Shown here piece after piece: positions 32,647 to 41,967 of a stretch of 64,000 bases of DNA. Made by a program: the position numbers and the translations under genes. Each line of letters begins with the position of its first letter. Positions within the stretch are counted from its first letter, which is position 1. The notes under the pieces are model-generated. The model had not been told where the DNA came from, did not search any database, and saw only the letters and a program-made list of their open reading frames with translations. The DNA is from Streptomyces sp. NBC_01198 (GTDB lineage: Bacteria > Actinomycetota > Actinomycetes > Streptomycetales > Streptomycetaceae), in contig NZ_CP108568.1 of assembly GCF_036010485.1 (NCBI RefSeq), positions 2,316,001-2,380,000 of the forward strand, in the 5' to 3' direction.

Positions 32647-33800
32647 ACGGTCACCGGGGGCTTCTCCTGGCTGCGGGCGGTGGCCCGGTCGGTGGTGGCG
32701 ATGGTCGCGGAGCCGACGACGCGCGTGCCGTCGTAGAGCACCACGGCCTGCCCGGGCGCGATGCCGCGCACCGGGGCGGTGAAGCGTACGTGCAGCTCGT
32801 CGCCGACGACCTCGGCGGTCACCGGCACATCCTCGCCGTGTGCGCGCAGCTGCGCCGTGTACGCCGCCGCGCCGGCCGGCGGGGCGCCGCACCAGCGGGG
32901 GCGGATCGCGGTGAGCGCGGTGACGTCGAGCGCTTCCGCGGGGCCGACGGTGACCGTGTTGTCGACCGGTGAGATGTCCAGCACATAGCGGGGCTTGCCG
33001 TCGTCGGCGGGGACGCCGAGCCGCAGGCCCTTGCGCTGCCCGATGGTGAAGCCGAACGCCCCCTCGTGGGTGCCGACCTGGCCGCCGCTCTCGTCCACGA
33101 TGGCGCCCTCGGCGCTGCCGAGGCGCTTGGCCAGGAAGCCCTGGGTGTCGCCGTCGGCGATGAAGCAGATGTCGTGGCTGTCGGGCTTCTTCGCCACCGC
33201 AAGGCCGCGGCGGGCGGCCTCGGCGCGGATCTCGTCCTTGGTGGTGAGGGTGTCGCCGAGCGGGAACATCGCGTGCGCCAACTGCCGCTCGTCGAGCACG
33301 CCGAGGACGTAGGACTGGTCCTTCGCCGCGTCGCTGGCCCGGTGCAGCTCGCGGGAGCCGTCCTCGCGAGTGACGACCGTCGCGTAGTGCCCGGTGCACA
33401 CCGCGTCGAAGCCCAGCGCCAGGGCCTTGTCGAGCAGGGCCGCGAACTTGATCTTCTCGTTGCACCGCAGGCACGGATTCGGGGTGCGGCCCGCCGCGTA
33501 CTCGGCGACGAAGTCGGCGACCACGTCCTCGCGGAAGCGCTCGGCCAGGTCCCACACGTAGAAGGGGATGCCGATGACGTCGGCCGCGCGCCGGGCGTCC
33601 CGGGAGTCCTCCACCGTGCAGCAGCCGCGGGCGCCCGTCCTGAAGCTCTGCGGATTCGCCGACAGCGCCAGGTGGACCCCGGTCACGTCGTGCCCGGCCT
33701 CCGCGGCGCGGGCGGCGGCCACCGCGGAGTCGACGCCGCCACTCATGGCGGCGAGCACGCGCAGCCGCCCGCGCTCGGGGGGATGGGGGAAGTCGTTCAC
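32643..33800 (-). CDS. mnmA: tRNA-specific 2-thiouridylase
   Basis: It thiolates the wobble uridine (s2U34) of tRNA for Glu, Gln and Lys. The 385-residue protein has the PP-loop [10 protein letters not shown] at residues 19-28, the catalytic Cys in [12 protein letters not shown], a second Cys in [11 protein letters not shown], and the C-terminal beta-barrel. Sulfur comes from a cysteine desulfurase; a matching gene lies 1.6 kb away on the other strand. Start ATG at 33800. Confidence 0.96.
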   Translation of the reverse strand: MNDFPHPPERGRLRVLAAMSGGVDSAVAAARAAEAGHDVTGVHLALSANPQSFRTGARGCCTVEDSRDARRAADVIGIPFYVWDLAERFREDVVADFVAEYAAGRTPNPCLRCNEKIKFAALLDKALALGFDAVCTGHYATVVTREDGSRELHRASDAAKDQSYVLGVLDERQLAHAMFPLGDTLTTKDEIRAEAARRGLAVAKKPDSHDICFIADGDTQGFLAKRLGSAEGAIVDESGGQVGTHEGAFGFTIGQRKGLRLGVPADDGKPRYVLDISPVDNTVTVGPAEALDVTALTAIRPRWCGAPPAGAAAYTAQLRAHGEDVPVTAEVVGDELHVRFTAPVRGIAPGQAVVLYDGTRVVGSATIATTDRATARSQEKPPVTV

Positions 33801-33839
33801 CTGTCCAGGGTAACGGCCCGGGGTCAGCGGGCCGCCAGG

Positions 33840-33848
33840 TTATCCACA
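33840..33848 (+). promoter_or_regulatory. DnaA-box-like 9-mer
   Basis: TTATCCACA, identical to the classical DnaA box, stands in the 157-bp gap between mnmA and the thioesterase gene. A single box far from an origin may be fortuitous. The rest of the gap shows no other clear element. Confidence 0.4.
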
Positions 33849-33957
33849 GGGGGGACGAGCGGGGCGGGCGGAAGAGACGAGCGGGCGCTCAGCGTTGTTC
33901 TGAATCGAGCCCGGGAGGGCTGGACAACCGGCGACTACCGATGGGTAACATCGACTC

Positions 33958-34818
33958 ATGGCATATGCAGCGGCCCGCGCGGCCATCGGGGACAGCGAGT
34001 TCGACCGCGACACGGCGGTGGTGGCCAGGACGGACGAGCCCGGCACGTACGACAGTGAGCTGTCCGCGGGCTGGACGATCATCCGGGCGGTCAACGGCGG
34101 CTACCTGCTCGCCGTCGTCGCCCGCGCCCTGCGTGACGCCCTGCCGCACCCCGACCCGATCAGCGTCACGGCGCACTATCTGACCGCCTCGCAGCCGGGT
34201 CCCGCGGTGATCAGGACCGAGACCGTACGCGCCGGCCGCACCATGTCCACCGGGCAGGCCTCGCTCTTCCAGCGCGACGAGCAGGGGCGCGAGGTGGAGC
34301 GGATCCGGGTCATCGCCGCGTACAGCGACCTCGCCGCCCTCCCGGACGACGTCCGCACCACGGCGACGCCGACGGCGATGCCGTCCTACGAGGACTGCGT
34401 CAGCTCGTCCGAGGCGCCGGACGGCGGGCCCGTCCCCGGCTCCACCGCGATCCTCGACCGGCTCGACCTGCGGCTGGACCCCGCCACCGCGGGCTGGGCC
34501 GTCGGCGCGCCGTCCGGTGCCGGCGACATGCGCGGCTGGCTCGGCCTCGCCGACGGGCGCGACCACGACGCGGTGTCGCTGCTGCTCGCGGTCGACGCGC
34601 TGCCGCCCACGGCCTTCGACCTGGGGCTCACCGGGTGGGTGCCGACGGTCGAGCTCACCGTTCACGTGCGCAGCCAGCCGGCCCCCGGGCCGCTGCGGGT
34701 CACCCTGACGACCCGGAACCTGGCGGGCGGTCTGCTGGAGGAGGACGCGGAGGTCTGGGACTCGGCGGATCGGCTCGTGGCCCAGTCCCGCCAATTGGCT
34801 CGCGCCCCGCGGCCATGA
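33958..34818 (+). CDS. acyl-CoA thioesterase family protein (hotdog fold)
   Basis: A 286-residue protein with two hotdog halves, as in the TesB/4HBT_3 thioesterase group common in actinobacteria. NGGYLLAVVARALRD (about residues 42-56) and HYLTASQPGPAVIRTETVRAGRTMST mark the first half, and LTGWVPTVELTVHVRSQPAPG the second. The family hydrolyses acyl-CoA thioesters. The ATG has only a weak ribosome binding site (GATGGG), so leaderless translation is possible. It stands alone, followed by a repeat array. Confidence 0.87.
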   Translation: MAYAAARAAIGDSEFDRDTAVVARTDEPGTYDSELSAGWTIIRAVNGGYLLAVVARALRDALPHPDPISVTAHYLTASQPGPAVIRTETVRAGRTMSTGQASLFQRDEQGREVERIRVIAAYSDLAALPDDVRTTATPTAMPSYEDCVSSSEAPDGGPVPGSTAILDRLDLRLDPATAGWAVGAPSGAGDMRGWLGLADGRDHDAVSLLLAVDALPPTAFDLGLTGWVPTVELTVHVRSQPAPGPLRVTLTTRNLAGGLLEEDAEVWDSADRLVAQSRQLARAPRP

Positions 34819-34860
34819 CCCCAGGGGTGCCCCCTGTCCCGCGTGCCGGGACCTTCCCGC

Positions 34861-35290
34861 TGTCATGGTTGCGCGCGCAGATCCCCGCGCCCCTGGGGGC
34901 TGCCCCTCGCGGTGGCCCGCTGACTCTCCCACCTTCGTGGTTGCGCGCGCAGTTCCTCGCACCCCTGGGGGCTGCCCCTCGCGGTGGCCTGCTGACCTTC
35001 GCCACGTCGTGATTTCGCGCGCAGTTCCTCGCGCCCCTGGGGGCTGCCCCTCGCGGTGGCCCGCTGGCTCTCCCACCTTCGTGGTTACGCGTGCAGTTCC
35101 TCGCGCCCCTGGGGGCTGCCCCTTGCCGTGGCCCGCTGGCTCTCCCACCCTTCGTGGTTACGCGCGCAGTTCCCCGCGCCCCTGGGGGGCTGCCCCTTGC
35201 CGTGGCCCGCTGACCTTCGCCACGTCGTGGCTGAGCGCGCAGTTGCCCGCGGCCCTCGGACAGCTTCACTTGCCGTGGCCTGGTTGGGGG
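34861..35290. repeat. six-copy tandem array of a 72-73 nt element
   Basis: The motif GCGCAGTTCCTCGCGCCCCT with variants recurs six times; its GCAG falls at 34877, 34949, 35021, 35093, 35166 and 35239, giving spacings of 72, 72, 72, 73 and 73. Units also share GGGGGCTGCCCCT and a CGGTGGCCCGCTG tail, and short hairpins (CCCCTGGGGGCTGCCCC region) form in each. A partial inverted copy follows near 35298. It fills the gap between the thioesterase and cysteine desulfurase genes (34819-35436), where I see no gene. It is an expanded version of the element seen near 25.4 kb. Confidence 0.92.
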
Positions 35291-35436
35291 CAATCGCCCA
35301 GGGGTGTGGGGAACTGCGTGGCCAACGCCTGGCGGGGCGCGGGCGATAGGGCGTCGCTTGCGGCGAGTGGCCGAGGGTGCGGGGGGTCGCGCTGGGGGAC
35401 AGAGGTGACCCCAGTGGAACGTAGAATCGGGGGATC

Positions 35437-36603
35437 ATGGCCTACTTCGATCACGCCGCCACGACGCCCATGCTCCCGGAGGCGGTCGAGGCGATGACCG
35501 CGCACCTCACGGTGACGGGGAACGCGTCCGCACTGCATGCGGCGGGCCGCCGCGCCCGGCGGACCGTCGAGGAGTCGCGGGAGGCCCTGGCGGCGGCGCT
35601 GGGCGCGCGCCCGAGCGAGATCGTGTTCACCGGCGGTGGCACCGAGTCGGACAACCTGGCCGTCAAGGGGCTGTTCTGGGCGCGCCGGGCGGCGGATCCG
35701 CGCAGGGTCCGCGTGCTGGCCAGCCCGGTGGAGCACCACGCGGTGCTGGACGCCGTCCACTGGCTTGCCGAGCACGAGGGCGCCGTCGTGGAGTGGCTGC
35801 CGGTGGACGCGTACGGCAGGGTGCAGCCGGAGACGCTGCGTGCCGCCCTGGCCGCCGGGCCCGAGGACGTGGCCCTGGTCACCGTGATGTGGGCCAACAA
35901 CGAGGTCGGCACGATCCTTCCGGTCGCCACCCTGGCGGAGGTCTGCGCCGAGTTCGGCGTGCCGATGCACTCCGACGCGGTGCAGGCGTTCGGGCAGACC
36001 CCCGTCGACTTCGCGGCCAGCGGGCTGGACGCGATGACGGTGACCGCGCACAAGGTCGGCGGACCGTACGGGATCGGCGCGCTGGTGCTGCGCAGGGACG
36101 ACACCCCGGTGCCGCTGCTGCACGGCGGCGACCAGGAGCGCAGCAGGTCGGGCACCCTCGACGTGCCCGCGATCGCGGCCTTCGCGACGGCCGGCGCGCT
36201 CGCCGCGGAGAGGCGGGAGCCGTACACCGCGCAGGTCGGCGCGCTGCGTGACGAGCTGGTGCGCGGCGTACGGGCCGCGGTGCCGGACGTCGTCCTGAAC
36301 GGCGACCCGGGCCCCGAGGGCCGGCTCGCGGCCAACGCGCACTTCACCTTCCCCGGCTGCGAGGGCGACGCCCTCCTGCTGCTGCTGGACGCCCAGGGCA
36401 TCGCCTGCTCGACCGGCTCTGCGTGTACCGCAGGTGTGGCGCAGCCCAGCCACGTCCTGCTGGCGATGGGCCGGCCGGCCACCGACGCGCGGGCCACGCT
36501 GCGGTTCTCGCTCGGCCACACCACGACCGCCGATGAGGTCGCGCAGGTCATCAGGGCGATCGGCCCGGCCGTCACCCGGGCGAGGACCGCGGGCCAGACC
36601 TGA
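35437..36603 (+). CDS. cysteine desulfurase (NifS/IscS-like)
   Basis: A 388-residue PLP enzyme that takes sulfur from cysteine as an enzyme persulfide for Fe-S clusters and tRNA thiolation. It starts [11 protein letters not shown]; the PLP Lys is in [14 protein letters not shown] (near residue 205) and the persulfide Cys is in [10 protein letters not shown] (near 330), the long-loop class I type. Its probable customer MnmA is encoded 1.6 kb upstream on the other strand. The ORF begins after the tandem repeat array. Confidence 0.94.
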   Translation: MAYFDHAATTPMLPEAVEAMTAHLTVTGNASALHAAGRRARRTVEESREALAAALGARPSEIVFTGGGTESDNLAVKGLFWARRAADPRRVRVLASPVEHHAVLDAVHWLAEHEGAVVEWLPVDAYGRVQPETLRAALAAGPEDVALVTVMWANNEVGTILPVATLAEVCAEFGVPMHSDAVQAFGQTPVDFAASGLDAMTVTAHKVGGPYGIGALVLRRDDTPVPLLHGGDQERSRSGTLDVPAIAAFATAGALAAERREPYTAQVGALRDELVRGVRAAVPDVVLNGDPGPEGRLAANAHFTFPGCEGDALLLLLDAQGIACSTGSACTAGVAQPSHVLLAMGRPATDARATLRFSLGHTTTADEVAQVIRAIGPAVTRARTAGQT

Positions 36604-36667
36604 CCGCCCGGCGACTCGGCTACCGCCCCGGGCAGACGGACGGCGGACTCGACGCTACGGTCGGGGG

Positions 36668-38179
36668 ATGGATGATCGGCTTCGCGCGGTGTGCGACCTG
36701 ATGATGCCCACCGTCCGCGAGATGGCCGGGCTGCACGAGTACGACGGGCGCGTGCAGGACCTCTCCCCCGACGGGATACGCCGCGCCCTGGGCGCGGTCG
36801 ACAGCGCGAAGCACGCCTCCGCGCCGCTCGACGATCCGCACGACGAGGCGCACCTGGCGGTCTTCGAGGACTCCCTGCGGGTGCAGTACGGGGACCTCGA
36901 ACTGCACAGGCGCGACCCGTACCCGCATCTGTCGAATCTCGAACTCGCCTGTTACGACCGGGAGTACGCCTCCCGTAAGGTACGTGCCGCCGCCCGCCGT
37001 GAACATCTGGCGCAGTGGCCCGACGCGGTGGACGCGGCGCTGGCCTCACTCGACCGGGTGAGCGCGCCGGTCGCCACCGCCCTGCTCGGCTCGGCTCACG
37101 GGCTGGCCGCCGGGCTCGACTCCGACCAGGGCGCCACCGAAGCCGCGGCGCTGGCCGCGCACGGCCGGCTGATCGCCCATCTTGAGCGCGCGGCCCTGGA
37201 CGGCGACCCCGACCCGCGGCTCGGCGGCACCGCCCTGGCCGCGCTGATGGGCGCGCCCGAGGGCCTGCGGGTCGACCTCACGGCGCTGTCCGAGGCCGCG
37301 GACAAGGAACGCGTACGGCTGGGCCAGCTGCTGGCCGACTCCTGCCGGGCGCTGGACCGGAACCGGTCGGTCGACGAGCTGATCCCCGAACTGCTCGCCG
37401 ACCACCCCGGCGCCGACGACGTCATCCCGGCCGCGGCCCGGCTCACCGAGGAGGTCATCGCCTTCACCCGCCAGCGCAGGCTGGCGCCGTATCTGGACGG
37501 CGAGTGCCTGGTCGGGCCGGCTCCGCCGTCCCGCCGCTGGGCGATGGCGATGATGACCTGGGCGGGGCCAGGAGAGCCGGAGTCGCCGTCCTGGTACCAC
37601 GTGACCCCGCCGGAGCCGGACTGGCCCGCGCAGGAGCGGGAGGAGTGGCTGACGGTCTTCAGCCGGACGAGCCTGCCATCGATCACCGTGCACGAGGTCG
37701 CCCCCGGCCACTTCGCCCACGGGCGCGCCCTGCGGCACGCGACCAGCCCGGTGCGACGGGTCCTGCACAGCCTGTCCTTCTGCGAGGGGTGGGCGCACTA
37801 CGTGGAGGAGGTCTGCATGGACGAGGGCTTCCGTGCCCGCGACCCGCGGTTCGCCATCGGCGTCGCCCTCGAGGCGCTGGTCAGGGTGACCCGGCTGACC
37901 TGCGCGATCGGGATGCACACCGGCGCAATGGATGTCGCCGAGGCCGCCAGGCTCTTCATGCGGCACGCCCACCTGGCCCCGGCCGGGGCGGCGTCCGAGG
38001 CCAGGCGCGGCACTTTCGACGCCGGCTACGGCCGCTACACATGGGGCAAGCTGGAGATCCAGCGGACCCGTGCCCGCGCGGAGCGCGACCCGTCCTTCAC
38101 GGTCCCGGACTTCCACGCCCGCCTGCTGGCGCTGGGCGCCCCGCCCCTCGGCCTGCTGGACGCCGCCGTCGCCGCCTGA
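36668..38179 (+). CDS. DUF885-family protein (putative metallopeptidase)
   Basis: A 503-residue protein of the DUF885 family, which shares a thermolysin-like fold with M32-type peptidases. It has the hallmark HEVAPGH (Zn-binding HExxPGH, near residue 345) and a downstream Glu in CEGWAHYVEEV. Peptidase activity is inferred from these motifs. The ATG at 36668 follows a run of G and lies 64 bp after the cysteine desulfurase stop; a longer in-frame opening overlaps that gene and is rejected. Confidence 0.88.
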   Translation: MDDRLRAVCDLMMPTVREMAGLHEYDGRVQDLSPDGIRRALGAVDSAKHASAPLDDPHDEAHLAVFEDSLRVQYGDLELHRRDPYPHLSNLELACYDREYASRKVRAAARREHLAQWPDAVDAALASLDRVSAPVATALLGSAHGLAAGLDSDQGATEAAALAAHGRLIAHLERAALDGDPDPRLGGTALAALMGAPEGLRVDLTALSEAADKERVRLGQLLADSCRALDRNRSVDELIPELLADHPGADDVIPAAARLTEEVIAFTRQRRLAPYLDGECLVGPAPPSRRWAMAMMTWAGPGEPESPSWYHVTPPEPDWPAQEREEWLTVFSRTSLPSITVHEVAPGHFAHGRALRHATSPVRRVLHSLSFCEGWAHYVEEVCMDEGFRARDPRFAIGVALEALVRVTRLTCAIGMHTGAMDVAEAARLFMRHAHLAPAGAASEARRGTFDAGYGRYTWGKLEIQRTRARAERDPSFTVPDFHARLLALGAPPLGLLDAAVAA

Positions 38180-38210
38180 GCGGCCCCGCACCGCCCGGCG
38201 GCCCCGAGCG

Positions 38211-39023
38211 TCAGTAGGTGCGCGGCGGCGGGCCCCAACCGGCAGGCCCGGAGAAGGCCTCGCGGTCGAAGAACGGCTGAGCGTTGGCCCGCAGCCACAT
38301 CGCGACCGGGTCGTAGGCGTCGGCCATCGCGACGGTCGAGACCGGGAGCCCCTCGGGCACACCGGCCACCGCCTGCTGCATCATCAGCCGGACCGACTCG
38401 ACGGCCTGCGGCGAGGAGTCGTAGACCTCGACGCCGATCGCCAGGTAGGGCTCGCCCAGGGCCGGCTGGACCCACGCCTGGCGCAGCGCGCGCACCGCCT
38501 GCGTGCGGTGCGCGGCCTTGGCGAGCAGGGCGTAGAACTGCGGGATCTGCAGCGAGGGTTCGCCGATCTGCAGCGGGCCGGCGGGCAGCAGGTCCAGGCC
38601 GCCGGCGACCCGGCGCAGGTCGGGCCAGGGGATGCCGACGCCGCCGCCGTTCGCGTGCGGGTTGAGCCAGAGCCCGCAGTGGTCGGGGAAGAGGGTCAGC
38701 GCGATGTCCCGCCCCGAGACGATCTCGTGGTCGCGGTTCCAGCCGCTGGCGGCCAGTTCCCTGGGCGAGGTGCAGCACGGCGCGTAGCGCTGCCCGCCGA
38801 CCTCCATGGACGCGTACTGGGCGTCGGGCGCTCCGGGTGCGCCCTGCCAGAGCAGCATCCATACCTGGCCGTCGGCGAGCGACCCGAGCAGGTTCTCGTA
38901 TGCGTCGAAGCGGCCGGGCGCCACCTGGAGCAGCATCTGCTCCACATGGCCGGCCGCCGCGCCGCCTTGCGCGCCCGCGATCACGTCGGACCGCCCCTTT
39001 CCCGTCGTTCGGTGTCCCGCCAT
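38211..39023 (-). CDS. SseB-like protein (enhanced serine sensitivity family), copy 1
   Basis: A 270-residue cytoplasmic protein with two alpha/beta repeats, as in SseB. It reads GHVEQMLLQVAPGRFDAYENLLGSLADGQVWMLLWQG near the start and ends in a low-complexity GWGPPPRTY tail. A GTG at 38984 with a stronger upstream GGAAAGGGG is an alternative start. A second SseB-like gene follows in the same direction, and both border the glycine/serine operon. In E. coli, SseB was linked to serine sensitivity; the biochemical role is unknown. Confidence 0.75.
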   Translation of the reverse strand: MAGHRTTGKGRSDVIAGAQGGAAAGHVEQMLLQVAPGRFDAYENLLGSLADGQVWMLLWQGAPGAPDAQYASMEVGGQRYAPCCTSPRELAASGWNRDHEIVSGRDIALTLFPDHCGLWLNPHANGGGVGIPWPDLRRVAGGLDLLPAGPLQIGEPSLQIPQFYALLAKAAHRTQAVRALRQAWVQPALGEPYLAIGVEVYDSSPQAVESVRLMMQQAVAGVPEGLPVSTVAMADAYDPVAMWLRANAQPFFDREAFSGPAGWGPPPRTY

Positions 39024-39147
39024 CAAACCAGGTCGACTGTTCCCGGTGGAATGCTGACCGACTCAACCGGCGCCGGTTAAATGGCACCTATACGCCGGGT
39101 ATACGCAAGCGTCCCGCCCGGTGGGCGAGTTGGGCCGCGGCGCGGTG

Positions 39148-39897
39148 TCAGTCCCGGCTGTAGAACGGCCGCACGACCTCCAGCATCCAGTCCCCGACCG
39201 GGTCCTGGGCGATGTCGAGCAGGATCAGGTGGACCGGCCAGGGCAGCGGGGCAGCGCCCAGGGCGCGGCCGAGCGCGTCCATGGCGGCGGCCCGGTCCTG
39301 GTCCTGCCAGCGGTCGAGTTCCACGCCGACGAAGAGCGCGGGCGGCTCCTCCTCCACCGAGGCCATGGCGCGGCGGGCGCTGAGCACCACCGGGGTGACG
39401 GCGTATTCGGCGGCGGCGACGGCCAGGAAGTCGACGGGCTCCTCGTCGGGGGCGGGCTCCCAGAGCCGCACCCGGGCGCCGCTGGGGACCTGCTCTCCGT
39501 ACGCGCCGGTCCGCTCCGTGCGGCACAGCTCAGCGACGGCGGCGGGCGGTAGCGGCACCCCGACGGCGCCGCCGGGGTTGACGGCGATGCCGACCAGCGG
39601 GGGCAGCCCGCGGGCGAACTCGCGTACCGGCGCCACCGTGCAGGACATGCCGTCGGCGGCCTGCCGGAACTGCTGCTCGGAGCTGAAGACCGGCACATAG
39701 GGCGCGCCGCCCAGGTCGACGGTGGGCAGGTCGAGGCCTTCGGGGCCGGGCGGGCCGCCGTTGGGCAGCGGTACCCAGACATGGGAGCGGCCGAGGACCT
39801 CCAGCAGCCGGGGGGTCGCCGAGGGATTGCCGAGGCTCGCCGAGAGCACTTCCTCCAGCTCGTTCGCCGGCCATATGTACGGTGCCGGATTCTCCAT
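39148..39897 (-). CDS. SseB-like protein, copy 2, beside the glycine riboswitch
   Basis: A 249-residue SseB-domain protein. It has LEEVLSASLGNPSATPRLLEVLGRSHVWVPLP at residues 12-43 and the C-terminal SseB_C-like FVGVELDRWQDQDRA near 205. The ATG follows AAGGGTGG; a GTG two codons upstream is possible. It is divergent from the glycine-riboswitch-controlled operon, 130 bp from the riboswitch, so its promoter lies close to the gcv promoter. Link to serine/glycine metabolism is by context. Confidence 0.82.
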   Translation of the reverse strand: MENPAPYIWPANELEEVLSASLGNPSATPRLLEVLGRSHVWVPLPNGGPPGPEGLDLPTVDLGGAPYVPVFSSEQQFRQAADGMSCTVAPVREFARGLPPLVGIAVNPGGAVGVPLPPAAVAELCRTERTGAYGEQVPSGARVRLWEPAPDEEPVDFLAVAAAEYAVTPVVLSARRAMASVEEEPPALFVGVELDRWQDQDRAAAMDALGRALGAAPLPWPVHLILLDIAQDPVGDWMLEVVRPFYSRD

Positions 39898-40027
39898 GTC
39901 CACCCTTGTCCGCGCTTGTGCCACTGCCGGCGGCCGTGTCCTGCCGGGAAACAGTAGCGGCTGAGCGTCCTGGACGCCCCGGCATGCAATGATGGCGGGG
40001 CAACTCGACAAACTGCATACCGGCCGT

Positions 40028-40252
40028 TGGAGGCCGCGCGGGAGAGTTCCGGCCCCCTCGGTGAGGGGGCGGGGCGCCGAAGGAGCAAGTCCTCCCTTGA
40101 ATCTCTCAGGCACAGATACCGCGCGGGCGAGGCAGATCTGAAAAGCGGGCGGGCCGCCGTCACCGGCCCCCGCCCCACCCAAGGTGCAAACCGCGGCCCC
40201 CAGGGGTCACGGTGAACCTCTCAGGTTCCGATGACAGATGGGGAGGCCGGGG
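40028..40252 (+). ncRNA. tandem glycine riboswitch of the gcvT-gcvH-glyA operon
   Basis: Two glycine aptamers in tandem precede gcvT. The first (about 40035-40125) has GGAGAG, GCGCCGAAGGAGCAAG and TGAATCTCTCAGGCAC with a closing helix GCGCG/CGCGC. The second (about 40160-40250) has GGTGCAAACCGCG and GAACCTCTCAGGTTCCGATGACAGA, closed by CCGGCC/GGCCGG. Known biology: glycine binding turns on the downstream glycine cleavage genes. The start codon is about 55 bases after the second aptamer. Confidence 0.93.
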
Positions 40253-40307
40253 TCAGTGCCCCGGCCGCCGTACGTGTCCCCGTCCGCCGCCTTTGGGAGC
40301 CCTTTCG

Positions 40308-41462
40308 ATGAGCGAAACGTCGAACCAGCCGCTAAGCGCACCGCCCGCCGCGTCGCCCCGCCGTACCGCCCTGGACGCGGTGCACCGCGCCCTGGGTGCG
40401 ACCATGACCGACTTCGCCGGCTGGGACATGCCGCTGCGCTACGGCAGCGAGCGCGACGAGCACCAGGCCGTACGCACCAGGGCCGGGCTCTTCGACCTGT
40501 CGCACATGGGCGAGATCAGCGTGACCGGTCCGCAGGCCGGGCAGGCGCTGGACCACGCGCTGGTCGGCCATCTGTCGGCGCTCGCGGTCGGCAAGGCCCG
40601 CTACACGATGATCTGCGCACCGGACGGCGGCATCCTGGACGACCTGATCGTCTACCGGCTGGCCGAGGAGCACTATCTGATCGTCGCGAACGCCTCCAAC
40701 GCGCAGACGGTGCTCGACACCGTCTCCCTGCGTGCGGTGGACTTCGACGCGCAGGTGACCGACGACCGGGACGCGTACGCCCTGCTGGCCGTCCAGGGCC
40801 CGGCGGCGCCCGGCATCCTCAAGGCGCTCACGGACGCCGACCTCGACGGGCTGCGCTACTACGCGGGGCTGCCGGGGACCGTCGCGGGGGTCTCCGCGCT
40901 GATCGCCAGGACGGGCTACACGGGCGAGGACGGCTTCGAGCTGTTCGTGGACCCGGCCGACGCCGAGCAGCTGTGGCAGGAACTGCTGGCGGCGGGCGCC
41001 GGCGACGGGCTCGTACCGTGCGGGCTGTCCTGCCGCGACACCCTGCGCCTGGAGGCCGGGATGCCGCTGTACGGCCACGAGCTGACCGCGAAGGTCACGC
41101 CCTTCGACGCGGGGCTCGGGCGGGTGGTCAAGTTCGACAAGCCCGGTGACTTCGTCGGCCGGGAGGCGCTGACGGCTGCCGCGGCCAGGGCCGCGGACGT
41201 CCCGCCGCGCAAGCTGGTCGGGCTGGTCGCCGAGGGCCGCCGGGTGCCGCGCGCCGGCTTCCCCGTCACCGACGCGTCCGGCGCGGTGATCGGCGAGGTC
41301 ACCTCGGGCGCGCCCTCGCCCACCCTCGGCGTGCCGATCGCCATGGCCTACGTGGACACCGCGCACGCCGCGCCGGGCACGGAGGGGGTCGCGGTCGACA
41401 TCCGGGGCAGCCGGGAGCCGTACCGTGTGGTGGCCCTGCCCTTCTACCAGCGCGAGCGCTGA
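40308..41462 (+). CDS. gcvT: glycine cleavage system T protein (aminomethyltransferase)
   Basis: It transfers the methylene carbon from aminomethyl-lipoyl GcvH to tetrahydrofolate, releasing ammonia. The 384 residues start at the ATG after [40 protein letters not shown] and [13 protein letters not shown] are family motifs, with Asp and Arg that hold folate. First gene of the riboswitch-controlled operon. gcvP is not in the window. Confidence 0.97.
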   Translation: MSETSNQPLSAPPAASPRRTALDAVHRALGATMTDFAGWDMPLRYGSERDEHQAVRTRAGLFDLSHMGEISVTGPQAGQALDHALVGHLSALAVGKARYTMICAPDGGILDDLIVYRLAEEHYLIVANASNAQTVLDTVSLRAVDFDAQVTDDRDAYALLAVQGPAAPGILKALTDADLDGLRYYAGLPGTVAGVSALIARTGYTGEDGFELFVDPADAEQLWQELLAAGAGDGLVPCGLSCRDTLRLEAGMPLYGHELTAKVTPFDAGLGRVVKFDKPGDFVGREALTAAAARAADVPPRKLVGLVAEGRRVPRAGFPVTDASGAVIGEVTSGAPSPTLGVPIAMAYVDTAHAAPGTEGVAVDIRGSREPYRVVALPFYQRER

Positions 41463-41472
41463 GCCCCCGAGG

Positions 41473-41499
41473 TTTTCCACAGACACCGGGTTGTCCACA
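41473..41499 (+). promoter_or_regulatory. two DnaA-box-like sequences between gcvT and gcvH
   Basis: TTTTCCACA (41473-41481) and TTGTCCACA (41491-41499) lie 18 bp apart in direct orientation; the second matches the preferred Streptomyces DnaA box. A third box-like TTGTCCACG appears on the minus strand at 43290-43298. They may reflect DnaA binding away from the origin or chance; no origin features are seen. Confidence 0.4.
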
Positions 41500-41551
41500 G
41501 GCGGCCGCGTCTACCCCGCCATCACCTCTTCGCATCCGGGAGAATTCCGTC

Positions 41552-41932
41552 ATGAGCATCAATCCTGAGCAGCTGCGTTACAGCAAGGAGCACGAGTGGC
41601 TCACCGCCTCCGAGGACGGCGTCTCGACCGTCGGCATCACCTCGCACGCCGCCGACGCGCTCGGTGACGTGGTCTACGTCCAGCTCCCCGAGGTCGGCGC
41701 GACGGTCGCGGCGGGCGAGAGCTGCGGCGAGCTGGAGTCCACCAAGTCCGTCAGCGAGCTGTACTCCCCGGTGTCCGGCGAGGTCACCGAGGTCAACCAG
41801 GACGTCGTGGACGACCCGTCGCTGGTGAACTCCGGACCGTTCGAGGGCGGCTGGCTGTTCAAGGTGCGGGTCTCCGGCGAGGACGCGGACCTGCTGACCG
41901 CGGCCGAGTACGACGCCTTCATCGCGGTCTGA
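41552..41932 (+). CDS. gcvH: glycine cleavage system H protein
   Basis: The lipoyl carrier of the glycine cleavage complex, 126 residues. The lipoylated Lys is in [21 protein letters not shown] (near residue 63). The ATG follows GGGAGAATTCCGTC. It is 89 bp after gcvT, a gap that holds DnaA-like boxes, and 35 bp before glyA. Confidence 0.97.
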   Translation: MSINPEQLRYSKEHEWLTASEDGVSTVGITSHAADALGDVVYVQLPEVGATVAAGESCGELESTKSVSELYSPVSGEVTEVNQDVVDDPSLVNSGPFEGGWLFKVRVSGEDADLLTAAEYDAFIAV

Positions 41933-41967
41933 GCCCTCACCCCGCCCCGCCACACCAGAAAGATCCC

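Noticed and set aside
34861..35290. CRISPR array
   Set aside because: Repeat units are adjoining and 72 nt long without unique spacers, and there are no cas genes.
34700..35497. Open frames on both strands across the 72-nt repeats
   Set aside because: Periodic low-complexity peptides on both strands indicate non-coding repeats.
40027..40215. Small plus-strand open frame at the start of the riboswitch
   Set aside because: It lies within the first glycine aptamer, whose conserved bases explain the sequence.
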